A DNA stretch of 64,000 nucleotides, from assembly GCA_021776825.1 (NCBI GenBank), contig JAJFFG010000127.1:1-64000 (forward strand). Reading direction: 5' to 3'. Positions 17,873 through 27,112 of the stretch are shown in pieces. Made by a program: the position numbers and the translations under genes. Each line of letters begins with the position of its first letter. Within the stretch, counting starts at the first letter, position 1. A model generated the notes under the pieces. That model was not told the origin of the DNA, ran no database searches, and worked only from the letters and a program-made list of their open reading frames with translations. The DNA is from Planctomycetota bacterium (GTDB lineage Bacteria > Planctomycetota > JAJSAM01 > JAJVHW01).

Positions 17873-20143
17873 GTGATCAAAGTCAGTCGCCTCCTGCCCG
17901 TGCTCGGCCTGGCCGCGCTTCTGAGCGTGCCCACCCGGGCCGAGGACCGCACCGACGACGAGATCTCGTCGGTCGCCAGCGCATCGGGGGTCGTCGTCCA
18001 CGGCGTGACGACGGGCCCGCTGGCCTCGGCGTTCCAGGCCATCGACGACAAGCTCGCGGCTGGCCGTCCAGAGGCTGCAGCCGCCGCGCTGGACGAACTG
18101 CTCGCGGGAGAATTGGGCGCACTCCACGAGCAGGCCCAGGGTGTCTACCTCCGCGCCTCCGAGGCTGCGGTCCTCCGCATCGCCGCGCTGCCGCCCGTGG
18201 GGCTCACCGCCTGGCGTCGTCTGGCTGACCCCCGCGCCAACTCGCTGGTGGCGCGGGCCGCCGCAGGCGAGGGCGAGCTCCTCGAGCGCGGCGCTGAGCG
18301 GCTCGCGCTGGCCACCCCGGGTCCGCGTTTGATGGTGATGCTGGCCGATCGCCGCTTGGCGCGCGGAGACGTCCGCGGCGCGGCCCAAGCGTGCGAGGCC
18401 CTCCTCGGGCTGTGGCCCGCCGGCAGTTCCCGCGACGAGCTGCCCGGAGTCGAGCGGGCGGCGGTCGTGTCCCGGCTCGCGGCGGCGCTCGAGGCACTCG
18501 GCGACGAGGCTTCGCTCCGCGAGCTCCTCCATCGGAGCGCCCCGACGCTGCTGGACGCGCCCTCGGCGGCATTGCCGGAGCACACGGTCCACGACGAGCT
18601 CGAGCGAGCCGCGACGCGAGCAGCAGCCCGTAGCCGCGGCACTCCCGCCCCGACTGGTGCGCTGCGCATGACCGGGGAGTTGCTGCTTCGCGCCCGAGAT
18701 CTCACGTCGCCGCTCCCGGAGACCGGGCGGGAGATCTACGGCCACCCGGCACCGTTCACGTCCGCCGGCCGCTCGGGTCTGCTCGTGCGCGTCACCGACG
18801 CGACCGGGACGCTCTCGCGACTGTACGCACTGGGTCTGCCCGACGCCGGGGGTCCGACGACGGCGCCGCAGAGGCTGCGCGATCTCTGGGCCTGGCCCTC
18901 GCAGGACGAGCTGCGACGCTGGCCACGCGCCGCCGCCGAGCGCGCTCCGTTCCGACCGGTCGTCGTCGGCGACTTCGTGCTCGCCTGCTGGCCGTCGACG
19001 CGCAACGTCCCGTCGGAGGGCGTTCGCCACGTCGACGTCTCGGACGAGGAGGTCCAGGACCTCGTCGTGCTCTCGCTGCGCGCCGAGGGGCGACTCGTGG
19101 ACGAGCGCGGCGCACACGAGTGGGAGCGCGACGACCCCGACGTCGAGCTCGAGCGACTCTCGTTCACGGGCTCACCGCTCGTGGTGGGCCGGGCCGTCTA
19201 CGCGACCGCGGTCGGACGCTCGCCCGGGAGCGGCGCGACCGAGTTGCACGTCGCGCGCTTCGACCTCATGCCGTACGGCAGCGAGGTCCGCCTGCGGCTG
19301 CGTTGGCGACGCCACGTGATGGATGGCACCCCCATCGCGCCCTCTCGCTACACGGCGAACGCGCGACTCGAGCTCGAGCGCGAGCTGGCCGCACCGACCG
19401 GGCTCGCCGAGCGCAACGGCCGGGTGTACGTCGGCAGCAACACGGGAGCAGTTGCCTCTCTCGACACCGAGTCGGGAGAGGTCGTGTGGCTCGAGACGTA
19501 CGAACGCCTCGGACCGTCCCCGCGGCGCACCGTCGTCGAGGGCGAACCCGTGGGCTGGAAGTACGGCCCCGTGCATCTCGACGGCAGTCGGGTGGTCGTA
19601 GCCCCTCGCGACGCCGAGAGCCTGCTCCTGTACGCAGCGCATCCGCTCCCGTCTCGCTCGACGCGACTCGCCGAGTTGCCCATGCGTGGCGGCGGGACCG
19701 CCCTGCGCGCCGGCTCTCCGCTCGGCGATCTTGTTCCGGACGAGCTCGTCGGCGTGCGCGACGGCATCGCGCTCCTCTCCGGCTACCTACCGGCGCGCGG
19801 GTCACGCGCACTTCGTTGGCCACCGAGCCCGCTGGTCGCGTATCGCGTACGACGGGCTCGTGAAGGAGAGCCGGCGCGTCGGATGCGCGTGCCCGAGATC
19901 CCCGAGATGGCGTGCGCGGGCTCGCCGGCGCTGCTCGACGACGCCGTCCTGTTCCCCACGTACAAGGCGCTCTACCGCGTCTCCCTCGACGACGTCGAGC
20001 TGCCGCCGCGCGAGCTCTGGCGCGCGACGTTCCGCCCTGGGTCGTTGCGACTGCCAGACCGCCTGGGAAACGTGGTGATCGACGGCACGCGAGTCTGGTC
20101 ACTCTCGCTGAGCCGCATCGTCCTGTTCGAGCCTGCCGAGTAG
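17873..20143 (+). CDS. Secreted helical-repeat plus PQQ-like propeller protein
   Basis: The 756-residue protein starts at GTG 17873 with a signal peptide ending near TRAED. The N-terminal 270 residues form an alpha-solenoid (AGRPEAAAAALDELLAGELG; LARGDVRGAAQACEALLGLWP). The rest is beta-rich with PQQ-propeller blades such as GRVYVGSNTGAVASLDTESGEVVWLETYE. The motif LPPVGLTAWRRLADPRANSL matches the N-terminal region of the giant propeller protein at 31865-36289 (LPPEGVEVWERLYRPKAEEL), so the two are distant paralogues. Proteins of this kind in planctomycetes are exported and of unknown function. No quinone-dehydrogenase active site was seen. Confidence 0.75.
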   Translation: MIKVSRLLPVLGLAALLSVPTRAEDRTDDEISSVASASGVVVHGVTTGPLASAFQAIDDKLAAGRPEAAAAALDELLAGELGALHEQAQGVYLRASEAAVLRIAALPPVGLTAWRRLADPRANSLVARAAAGEGELLERGAERLALATPGPRLMVMLADRRLARGDVRGAAQACEALLGLWPAGSSRDELPGVERAAVVSRLAAALEALGDEASLRELLHRSAPTLLDAPSAALPEHTVHDELERAATRAAARSRGTPAPTGALRMTGELLLRARDLTSPLPETGREIYGHPAPFTSAGRSGLLVRVTDATGTLSRLYALGLPDAGGPTTAPQRLRDLWAWPSQDELRRWPRAAAERAPFRPVVVGDFVLACWPSTRNVPSEGVRHVDVSDEEVQDLVVLSLRAEGRLVDERGAHEWERDDPDVELERLSFTGSPLVVGRAVYATAVGRSPGSGATELHVARFDLMPYGSEVRLRLRWRRHVMDGTPIAPSRYTANARLELERELAAPTGLAERNGRVYVGSNTGAVASLDTESGEVVWLETYERLGPSPRRTVVEGEPVGWKYGPVHLDGSRVVVAPRDAESLLLYAAHPLPSRSTRLAELPMRGGGTALRAGSPLGDLVPDELVGVRDGIALLSGYLPARGSRALRWPPSPLVAYRVRRAREGEPARRMRVPEIPEMACAGSPALLDDAVLFPTYKALYRVSLDDVELPPRELWRATFRPGSLRLPDRLGNVVIDGTRVWSLSLSRIVLFEPAE

Positions 20144-20195
20144 CGCACGCACGTCGCGCGCAGGTACGATCGACGGCTCACCAGGGGAGTACGCC

Positions 20196-20366
20196 ATGGA
20201 CCGTCGCTCGAAGAAGCGCATCGCGGGCTTGAAGACGAAGCTCGAGACGCTCCGGAAGAAGCTGGCCGGTGCGCGTGCTCAGGAGGACGAGCCCGGTGAG
20301 GTCAAGGCGCTCGAGGTCCAAATCGAGGCCGCGCAGGCCGAGATCTCGCGCCTGAAGAACGGGTGA
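20196..20366 (+). CDS. Small conserved coiled-coil protein (56 residues)
   Basis: This short gene starts at ATG 20196, with a strong GGGGAG eight bases upstream, and ends with TGA at 20364-20366. The 56-residue product begins MDRRSKKRIAGLKTKLETLR, continues with QEDEPGEVKALEVQIE and ends SRLKNG. It is charged and almost wholly a two-helix coiled coil broken at the DEPGE turn. I recall similar short proteins (KLAGAKKQ, DDPDEV, LEAEI) in many Planctomycetota, with no known function. It could oligomerise or bind nucleic acid through its basic N-terminus; that is inference. The next gene begins 11 bases downstream. Confidence 0.8.
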   Translation: MDRRSKKRIAGLKTKLETLRKKLAGARAQEDEPGEVKALEVQIEAAQAEISRLKNG

Positions 20367-20376
20367 GACCCGACGC

Positions 20377-20793
20377 GTGGACGAGTTTGGAGAGTTCCCG
20401 AACGACTTCCAGGACACGTCGAGCCGCTCGACGAACAAGGTGGTCCTCGGCTGCCTGATCGCTGCGGGAGTGGTCGTCCTCTTGTTCGTCTGCTGTGCGT
20501 TCGCCGGCTGGACGCCGTTCGTGCGATTCGGCATCGGTACCGACGTCAACGACTTCATCGACTCGGTGAAGGCCTCTGACCTGGAGCCAGAGCCCCGCGA
20601 CGCCCTCGCGAAACGCCTTCGGCATGTGCGAGACGCGATCGCTGACGATCGCTTCGACATGACCCTGTTCGATTGGCTCGACCACGACACGGCGATCCGA
20701 AATCTCATCGACGATCGCCGCATCCCGCCGGACGAACTCGTGGACCTCGACGTCGCCATCACGACCCTCGAGGGCTTCATCGAGCCTGAGTGA
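20377..20793 (+). CDS. Single-pass membrane protein of unknown function
   Basis: The 138-residue protein starts at GTG 20377, 11 bases after the coiled-coil gene. An acidic N-terminus (DEFGEFPNDFQD) is followed by one transmembrane helix (residues of about 22-45, including CCAFAG) and an acidic helical domain rich in Asp (DDRFDMTLFDWLDHD). No family was recognised. The tight spacing suggests co-transcription with the small coiled-coil gene. Confidence 0.65.
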   Translation: MDEFGEFPNDFQDTSSRSTNKVVLGCLIAAGVVVLLFVCCAFAGWTPFVRFGIGTDVNDFIDSVKASDLEPEPRDALAKRLRHVRDAIADDRFDMTLFDWLDHDTAIRNLIDDRRIPPDELVDLDVAITTLEGFIEPE

Positions 20794-20931
20794 TCGCGCC
20801 TGGTGCACCCGCTCCGACGAGCCGTGACCCAGATCCGCAACGGTTGCTACGCTTTGTGAGCGCGGTGGACATCCGGGGCCCGGTCGGGGGGCTGTCCCGC
20901 AGAGCCGCGTGACACGAGAGGGAGAGTGATC

Positions 20932-23900
20932 ATGCGACGGCATCGCACGTGCTGGACGCTGGCGTTCGTGTTCCTGGCCGCGGTGGCCACGAGCGCGTCC
21001 GCGCAGGACTACACCCGGACCAACGTCTCGAACCAGTTCGCGACGCCGCCCACAACGGCAACGGATCAGCTCCTGACCGACGATCAGGCGAAGCTGGTCG
21101 CGCTGCCGTTCGACTTCCCGTACTACGGGACCGTCACGTCGGACGTCTACGTCCACGACAACGGCTACATCCAGGTCGCGGCCACGCCGCCGGGCAACTC
21201 GACGTTCTTCAACTCGAACTTCCCTCCGGCGTACACGGTGCAGACCGACGGGATGATCGCCCCGGCCTGGGACGACTTGAACCCGACGACCGGCACCGGC
21301 AAGGTCCTGACGCACACGACCGGAAGCACACCGAATCGCGTGTTCCACGTGACGTGGGAGAACATCAACCACTTCTTCGGCGGCGGCGCGGCCACGTTCC
21401 AGGTGCAGCTCTTCGAGACGTCGGGGCGGATCGTCTTCGCGTACTCGGTCGGCACGTGGACGAACTACACGTTCTCCGCTGGGATCGAGGAGCCAGGGCA
21501 GAACAACACCCGCTTCGTGTCGCCGAACACGAACGGACTCCAGGCCGCGAAGCCGACCTTCGACTCGCAGTTCGATCCGACGATCACGAACTTCGAAGGC
21601 CGGATCCTGATGGACGAGCTCGTCACGACGGCGGACGGCATCGGGGCCGCGCAGAACGACGACGTGGCCCTCGACGGCATGCGCATCGAGCTCTTCGGCG
21701 CGGGCGCCGTGCGGGCGTTCACCACACTCGACGCCAACGGTGACTTCGACATCCGGGGCGTCGCCCTTGACGGGTCGTTGACCGGAGAGCTGCGCGTCGT
21801 CGCCCAGACCGCGGCAGCGACCGTGAAGGCCGGCGAGAACGATCCCGTCTTTGCCGCGAGCGTGCGCACCGGAGTGGCATTCAACGCCGATCTGGACCTG
21901 GGCACGTACACGATCGACGACACGAACGACGCGGACGGCTCGGATCGTGCACCGTTGCAGATCGCACGTTCGCTCGAGGTCCTGCGCAACTACGTGACCG
22001 CGCGAACGACCGACACCGTGCCGCCGGTCGACGTGTTCCTCGACTCGAACAGCAGTCTGAAGTCGTCGTACACCGTCGCCACGCAGGACACCGGAGCGAC
22101 GCTGCGCATCGCCAGCGGTGGCGCGAGCAACCCGGACGGCATCGACGTCGGCGTCCTGGCGCGCGTCTACTCCCGTCACGTGCTCACCAACATCGCCAGC
22201 CAAGTCAGCGGGACGTTCGCCAACGACATCGACAGCGCGTCCGACGGCTCGGATGCCGCGTTCGCCGACGGCTTCGGAGCATGGCTTCTCGCGCGGTCGA
22301 CCGGTGCGACCGCTGTGTTCGACGGGCTGACGGACTCCACGGCGGACGAGCTGGATCTCGAGACGCCGAGCCTTTCGAGCACGGAGAGTGCGGACGTGCC
22401 CGGTTGGGTCGCCGCGTCGCTCTTCGACCTGCTCGACGGCACGATTGCGGAGTCGCACGACACGGTCGACGGCACGCTCGTCGGCGCGAACGATCATGTC
22501 TTCGAGGTCGTCGACGCGCTGGACGTCGCTCCCGACGTCGTGCCGTTCCTCAGCGAGTGGGACGACCAGGCGCACGACTCCGTCGGACTCGTCCGCAATT
22601 TCATCCACCACGGCCTGCTCGGCGACGACGCCAGCGAGCCGAACGACTCCGCTGCCGAGGCGGATGCGCGCGGTCAGACCGGCCAGCGCGTAGCCGGCCA
22701 GACGCTCAACCGCTTCAACGAGGACTGGTACGAGTACCTCGTCCCCACCGCGACGGACTCCGTCACCGTGGACCTCTCGTTCAACCGGGGCGCCGTCGAC
22801 GCCGACATCACGCTGACCGTCCTGTCGACCAGCGGCGCCGTCCTCGCGACGGGTGTCGAGCAGGGGGACACGGGCCCGATCCAGGCCGTCACCGGTGCCA
22901 TCGGTCCCGCCACGATTCGCGTGCGGATCGAGCACGACGGCGGCGACCGCCTCGACTCGTACGACCTGCAGGTCTACTCCACGCTGCGCGCGAGCGGCGA
23001 GAGCATCCCGGAGTGGACGGTCAATCGGGCGCTCACGCAGAACTACGCCATCCAGGGCGGCATCCCGCCGTACCGGATGGTGGTGCGCCCACCGTCGACG
23101 TTGCCGCCGGGCTTCACGCTCGACAGCGCCAACCTGCGGCTGCGGGGAGCCCCGCTCGACGTCGGCACCGTGGCGTTCTCGATCACGATCGAGGACAGCG
23201 CCGTTCCCGTGAACTCGGCCAGCGCATCGCAGTCGCTCATCGTCAACCGGGCCCTCACGGTCGATCCGCCGGAGTTCACCGGCGTCGCACTCGGCAAGAC
23301 GACGGACGTCGGAATCGGTCGCAGCGGGGGCACGAACCCCATCACGATCGACAGCGTCGACGGGATCCTGCCCGGCGGACTGCAGTTGCAGACACCCGCG
23401 CTCCGGATCACCGGGACGCCCGCGACACCTGGCGGCGAGACGCTGACCGTCGACGCCACCGACCTCGCGGGATCGTCCGACTCGGGCACGACCACGGTCG
23501 TCGTCTGCGTCCCCATCCCAGCGAAGAACACCGCGCTCGACCTCGCTGCGGGCGCGGACGCCACCGCGGGCTTCTTCTTCGACGCCGTCGCCGGCAGCGT
23601 GGCCTCGCTGAAGGTCAAGACCGGCAAGAAGCAGGCGAAGCGTCTGTTGGGAGCCGTCATCCTCGGGCCCGACGGCGCCCCCATCGAGGCGGGCAAGATC
23701 AAGGGCGGCAACGGCAAGGCGACGCTCGCCAAGATCCCGCTGGCGGCTTCGGGTCGCTACTTCGTGGCGCTCTCGGCGGCCGACGGGGAGGCCACCCAGC
23801 TCGTCGGCACACTGAAGCTCGCACCGCCCAAGAAGGCGAAGGCCAAGCTCCTCGACCTCGGAGTCGGCGACGAGGTGATCCTCGACGTCGGCGCGCTGGC

Positions 23901-24162
23901 CGGAGCTCGGTTCACGGCCAAGCTGAAGTCGAGCAAGGACTTCAGCGTGCGTCTGCAGTTCCTCTTCGCGCCGGACGGCTCGCTCGTGCCGGCGGGTGAC
24001 ATCGTGATCACCGAAAAGGGCTCCTCGCTGACCATCTCGACAACGTTCACGCAGTCGGGGACCTACCAGCTCCGCCTGCTCCCGAACCCGGGTTCGCGCG
24101 GCGACCTCTCGTACTCGCTGAAGATCAAGCAGCCGAAGGGCGTCGTCTTCGTCGTCGACTAG
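20932..24162 (+). CDS. Secreted multi-domain protein with PPC and Ig-like domains
   Basis: The 1076-residue exported protein starts at ATG 20932, preceded by GAGAGGGAGAG; a GTG six bases upstream is an alternative. The signal peptide ends at ASA before QDYTRT. Residues of about 25-200 form an opening domain with FPYYGTVTSDVYVHDNGYI, typical of secreted surface proteins with a nidogen-like region. The central part contains DDASEPNDSAAEADARG and DWYEYLVPTATDSVTV, the mark of a pre-peptidase C-terminal (PPC) domain. Two putative Ig domains follow (GGIPPYRMVV with LPPGFTL, and GGTNPITIDSVDGILPGGL). The last 200 residues hold Lys-rich repeats of the form AKKAKAKLLDLGVGDEVILDVGALAG. No protease active site was seen. 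It is probably a cell-surface or released structural protein. Confidence 0.75.
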   Translation: MRRHRTCWTLAFVFLAAVATSASAQDYTRTNVSNQFATPPTTATDQLLTDDQAKLVALPFDFPYYGTVTSDVYVHDNGYIQVAATPPGNSTFFNSNFPPAYTVQTDGMIAPAWDDLNPTTGTGKVLTHTTGSTPNRVFHVTWENINHFFGGGAATFQVQLFETSGRIVFAYSVGTWTNYTFSAGIEEPGQNNTRFVSPNTNGLQAAKPTFDSQFDPTITNFEGRILMDELVTTADGIGAAQNDDVALDGMRIELFGAGAVRAFTTLDANGDFDIRGVALDGSLTGELRVVAQTAAATVKAGENDPVFAASVRTGVAFNADLDLGTYTIDDTNDADGSDRAPLQIARSLEVLRNYVTARTTDTVPPVDVFLDSNSSLKSSYTVATQDTGATLRIASGGASNPDGIDVGVLARVYSRHVLTNIASQVSGTFANDIDSASDGSDAAFADGFGAWLLARSTGATAVFDGLTDSTADELDLETPSLSSTESADVPGWVAASLFDLLDGTIAESHDTVDGTLVGANDHVFEVVDALDVAPDVVPFLSEWDDQAHDSVGLVRNFIHHGLLGDDASEPNDSAAEADARGQTGQRVAGQTLNRFNEDWYEYLVPTATDSVTVDLSFNRGAVDADITLTVLSTSGAVLATGVEQGDTGPIQAVTGAIGPATIRVRIEHDGGDRLDSYDLQVYSTLRASGESIPEWTVNRALTQNYAIQGGIPPYRMVVRPPSTLPPGFTLDSANLRLRGAPLDVGTVAFSITIEDSAVPVNSASASQSLIVNRALTVDPPEFTGVALGKTTDVGIGRSGGTNPITIDSVDGILPGGLQLQTPALRITGTPATPGGETLTVDATDLAGSSDSGTTTVVVCVPIPAKNTALDLAAGADATAGFFFDAVAGSVASLKVKTGKKQAKRLLGAVILGPDGAPIEAGKIKGGNGKATLAKIPLAASGRYFVALSAADGEATQLVGTLKLAPPKKAKAKLLDLGVGDEVILDVGALAGARFTAKLKSSKDFSVRLQFLFAPDGSLVPAGDIVITEKGSSLTISTTFTQSGTYQLRLLPNPGSRGDLSYSLKIKQPKGVVFVVD

Positions 24163-24179
24163 GCGAGTAGGCCTCGCCT
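24161..24179. terminator. Hairpin between convergent genes
   Basis: AGGCGAG (24161-24167) pairs with CTCGCCT (24173-24179) around the loop TAGGC. The left arm begins inside the stop codon of the PPC protein gene; the convergent pyrF gene ends at 24195. There is no T-run. The position fits a two-way transcription stop. Confidence 0.45.
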
Positions 24180-24194
24180 CGGTCGGGCGCGTTC

Positions 24195-24929
24195 CTACGA
24201 GGCGAGAGCGCCGGCGATCTCCGCGATGATCGCGCGCGCCGCAGCATCGGGCTGTGGCACGCGCGTCACCGGTCGACCGACGACGAGGTGCGAGGCACCG
24301 GCCCGGATCGCCGCGGCGGGAGTCGCATGGCGGGTCTGATCGTCCGTGGAGGTTCCGGCCGGGCGCACGCCCGGCGTGACGATCAACGCCTTCGCCCCGA
24401 GCACCGAGCGCAGAGGCGCGGCTTCGCGCGGAGAGGTCACGACGCCATGGCAGCCGGCCGAGCGAGCCAGGCGCGCGAGCCGCAGCGAGTGCTCACGGGG
24501 AGAGGCGGCGATCCCAAGTTGCTGGAGGTCGGCCGCGGTCAGGCTCGTGACGACGGTCAGGGCGAGGATGCGCAGGTGCGGAGCGTCCGCAGCGGCGTCG
24601 ACGGCGGCCGCGAGCATTCGTTCGCCGCCCGAGGCGTGGACCGTCAGCAGACGGACGCCGAGCTCCGCAGCCACCCTCGTCGCGGCGGCGACGGAGTGCG
24701 GGATCTCGTGCAGCTTCAAGTCGAGGAACACCGATCGGTCGCGCTGGACGAGCTCGCGCACGACGTCGGGTCCGGCAGCAGTGAACAGCTGCAGACCGAC
24801 CTTGTAGGCGGTGACGGCCTCGCCCAGGAGATCCACGATGCCGAGGGCCTCCGCCGCCGACGGGACGTCCAGGGCAACGATGAGGCGCTCGCGCGCCGAG
24901 CCTGAGAGGGCGTTGCGGTCCTCGTTCAT
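24195..24929 (-). CDS. pyrF: Orotidine 5'-phosphate decarboxylase with Glu at a catalytic Asp position
   Basis: PyrF makes UMP in pyrimidine synthesis. The 244-residue protein from ATG 24929 contains LIVALDVPSA (Asp21), YKVGLQLF (Lys43), FLDLKLHEIPHSV (Asp70, Lys72), TVHASGGERML, TPGVRP and VVGRPVTR, all typical of the family. The conserved DxKxxD motif reads DLKLHE, so the last Asp, which in the dimer reaches the partner active site, is Glu75. The codon is GAG and unambiguous. Other residues of the Lys-Asp-Lys network are kept. It is transcribed towards the PPC protein gene and divergent from moxR. Confidence 0.9.
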   Translation of the reverse strand: MNEDRNALSGSARERLIVALDVPSAAEALGIVDLLGEAVTAYKVGLQLFTAAGPDVVRELVQRDRSVFLDLKLHEIPHSVAAATRVAAELGVRLLTVHASGGERMLAAAVDAAADAPHLRILALTVVTSLTAADLQQLGIAASPREHSLRLARLARSAGCHGVVTSPREAAPLRSVLGAKALIVTPGVRPAGTSTDDQTRHATPAAAIRAGASHLVVGRPVTRVPQPDAAARAIIAEIAGALAS

Positions 24930-25124
24930 CCTGGACAGCCTGGCGCCGCCGAACCTCCCCGGCAAGGCTCAGCCAACACGACCGGGGCATTCTCCGGTCG
25001 GTTCCTCGGTTTCCCTGCGCATCGCCTCGCGCGCTCGCGCGTCGAAGGCAGTGGCGGGCCCGGCTTTGGGAGCCCACCGGTCGTGCCCCGGTAGACTGGC
25101 CGCTCACACGAAGATGGAGACCTC

Positions 25125-26183
25125 ATGACGGAAGCGAACGACACCGGGCCCGACGCGGCGGAGAGTGATCTCGAGGCTGCGGAGAAGCTGACGGAGGCTC
25201 ATAACCGGCTTCGAACCGAGCTCGGCAAGGTGATCGTCGGCCAGGACAAAGTGGTCGAGCAGCTCCTGACTGCCGTCTTCTCACGCGGCCACTGCCTGCT
25301 CGTCGGCGTGCCCGGTCTCGCCAAGACCCTGCTCATCTCCACGCTCGCCCGCACGATGAACCTGGGCTTCCGGCGCATTCAGTTCACGCCGGACCTCATG
25401 CCCGCCGACATCACGGGCACCGAGGTCATCCAGGAGGACCGCGCGACCGGCGAGCGCAGCTTCAAGTTCGTGAAGGGCCCGATCTTCGCGAACGTGATCC
25501 TGGCCGACGAGATCAACCGCGCTCCCCCGAAGACCCAGGCGGCGCTCCTCGAGGCCATGCAGGAGCAACAGGTCACGGCGGGTGGCACGCGCTACCCCCT
25601 CGACCAGCCGTTCTTCGTGCTCGCCACACAGAACCCGATCGAGCAGGAGGGGACGTACCCGCTGCCCGAGGCGCAGCTCGACCGCTTCATGTTCAACGTG
25701 AAGGTCGACTACCCGAGCGCCGCCGAGGAGCTCGAGATTGTCCAGCGCACCACCGGTGGGCACGAGTCCGAGGTCAACCAGGTCCTCACCGCCGAGGAGA
25801 TCCTCGCGGTGCAGGCCGCCGTACGCCGGGTGCCGGTCGCCGATCCGGTCGTCAACTACGCGGTGCGGCTCGTCCGCGCCACGCGCGTCGCCACGGATGC
25901 CGCTCCCGACTTCGTCAAGGAGTGGGTGCGTTGGGGCGCCGGGCCGCGCGCCGCGCAGTACCTCATCCTCGGCGCGAAGTCCCACGCGCTGGTCTGCGGA
26001 CGTTCGTACGTGTCGAGTGACGACGTCAAGGCCGTTGCGCACCCCGTGCTGCGGCACCGGGTCCTGACGAACTTCCGCGCCGAGGCCGAGGGCGTCACCC
26101 CGGACACCGTGGTCGACCGCCTCCTCGAGACTGTCAAGGCACACGACAGCGGCGCCGTTCCCGCCAGCCGCGCCGGCGCCTGA
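25125..26183 (+). CDS. MoxR-family AAA+ ATPase
   Basis: The 352-residue protein is a MoxR AAA+ ATPase. Walker A is GVPGLAKTLL, Walker B is NVILADEINRAPPK, and sensor 1 is FFVLATQNPIEQEGTYPLPEAQLDRF, the most conserved part of the family. MoxR ATPases act as chaperones with VWA-domain partners, often in assembling cell-envelope or periplasmic complexes. It heads an operon with a DUF58 protein, a BatA-like protein and a VWA protein, the classic MoxR arrangement. The next gene starts 14 bases after its stop. Confidence 0.93.
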   Translation: MTEANDTGPDAAESDLEAAEKLTEAHNRLRTELGKVIVGQDKVVEQLLTAVFSRGHCLLVGVPGLAKTLLISTLARTMNLGFRRIQFTPDLMPADITGTEVIQEDRATGERSFKFVKGPIFANVILADEINRAPPKTQAALLEAMQEQQVTAGGTRYPLDQPFFVLATQNPIEQEGTYPLPEAQLDRFMFNVKVDYPSAAEELEIVQRTTGGHESEVNQVLTAEEILAVQAAVRRVPVADPVVNYAVRLVRATRVATDAAPDFVKEWVRWGAGPRAAQYLILGAKSHALVCGRSYVSSDDVKAVAHPVLRHRVLTNFRAEAEGVTPDTVVDRLLETVKAHDSGAVPASRAGA

Positions 26184-26197
26184 GCCTCCGCACGACG

Positions 26198-27112
26198 ATG
26201 GCCGAAACGGCGAGGAGCCCCATTGACCCCGAGATCATCAGTCGGGTCGCGCAGATCCATCTGCGCGCCCGGATGGTGGTCGAGGGGTACGTGTCGGGTC
26301 TCCATCGCAGCCCCTACAAGGGCTTCAGCGTCGAGTTCGCCGAGCACCGCGAGTACGTGGCCGGCGATGACCTGCGCTATCTGGACTGGAAGGTCTTCGG
26401 CAAGTCCGACCGCTACTACGTCAAGCAGTACGAGGAGGAGACCAACCTCGTCTGTCAGCTGGTCGTCGACGTCTCCGAGTCGATGGACTTCGGTACCGAG
26501 GGCGTTCGCAAGCACGACTACGCGCTGACCGTCGCCGCATCGCTGGCGTACCTCGTCACGTCGCAGCACGACTCGGCGGGGCTGGTGCTGTTCGACGAGG
26601 GCATCCGCACGGTGCTCCAGCCGGGCAGCTCGCAGGGCCACCTCCGACGCATCTTCGCGAGCCTCGAGGGCGCCGAACCGGGCGGACGAACGTCGCTCGG
26701 AGTGGTCCTCGCGCGGGTCGCCGAACGGGTTCGACGGCGCGGACTGGTCGTCGTGGTCTCGGACCTCCTCGGCGACGTGAACGAGGTGATCGAGGGACTG
26801 CGTCGACTGCGTAGCCGTGGCCACGACGTCATCGTGTTCCACGTGCTCGACCCGGCCGAGATCGAGTTTCCGTTCGAGCGGATGACGCTCTTCGAGGGTC
26901 TGGAGCAGTTCCCCGAGCTTCTCGCGGACCCGAAGGCACTTCGCCAGGCGTACCTCGACGGGGTCTCGGCCTTCCAGGACGCGCTGCGCGCGGCGTGCCT
27001 CGGAGAGCGGATCGACCTCGTCGAGATGGACACGCGCACGCCCCTCGACGTGGCCCTCAGCTCGTATCTCGCCAAGCGCGCGGCCTCGGGCCGCCGCGGA
27101 GGGCGAGCGTGA
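26198..27112 (+). CDS. DUF58 protein with VWA-like fold
   Basis: The 304-residue cytosolic protein belongs to DUF58: the block SPYKGFSVEFAEHREYVAGDDLRYLDWKVFGKSDRYYVKQYEEE is highly typical (split here over residues of about 36-79). A MIDAS-type metal site is present (DVSESMDFG). DUF58 proteins are near-constant partners of MoxR ATPases and probably form part of the chaperone target complex. Its stop overlaps the next start as GTGA. Confidence 0.92.
   Translation: MAETARSPIDPEIISRVAQIHLRARMVVEGYVSGLHRSPYKGFSVEFAEHREYVAGDDLRYLDWKVFGKSDRYYVKQYEEETNLVCQLVVDVSESMDFGTEGVRKHDYALTVAASLAYLVTSQHDSAGLVLFDEGIRTVLQPGSSQGHLRRIFASLEGAEPGGRTSLGVVLARVAERVRRRGLVVVVSDLLGDVNEVIEGLRRLRSRGHDVIVFHVLDPAEIEFPFERMTLFEGLEQFPELLADPKALRQAYLDGVSAFQDALRAACLGERIDLVEMDTRTPLDVALSSYLAKRAASGRRGGRA

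Noticed and set aside
16148..19117. Minus-strand ORF of 989 codons opposite eno and the propeller gene
   Set aside because: Enolase on the plus strand is unmistakable, and the antisense product has no recognisable domain.
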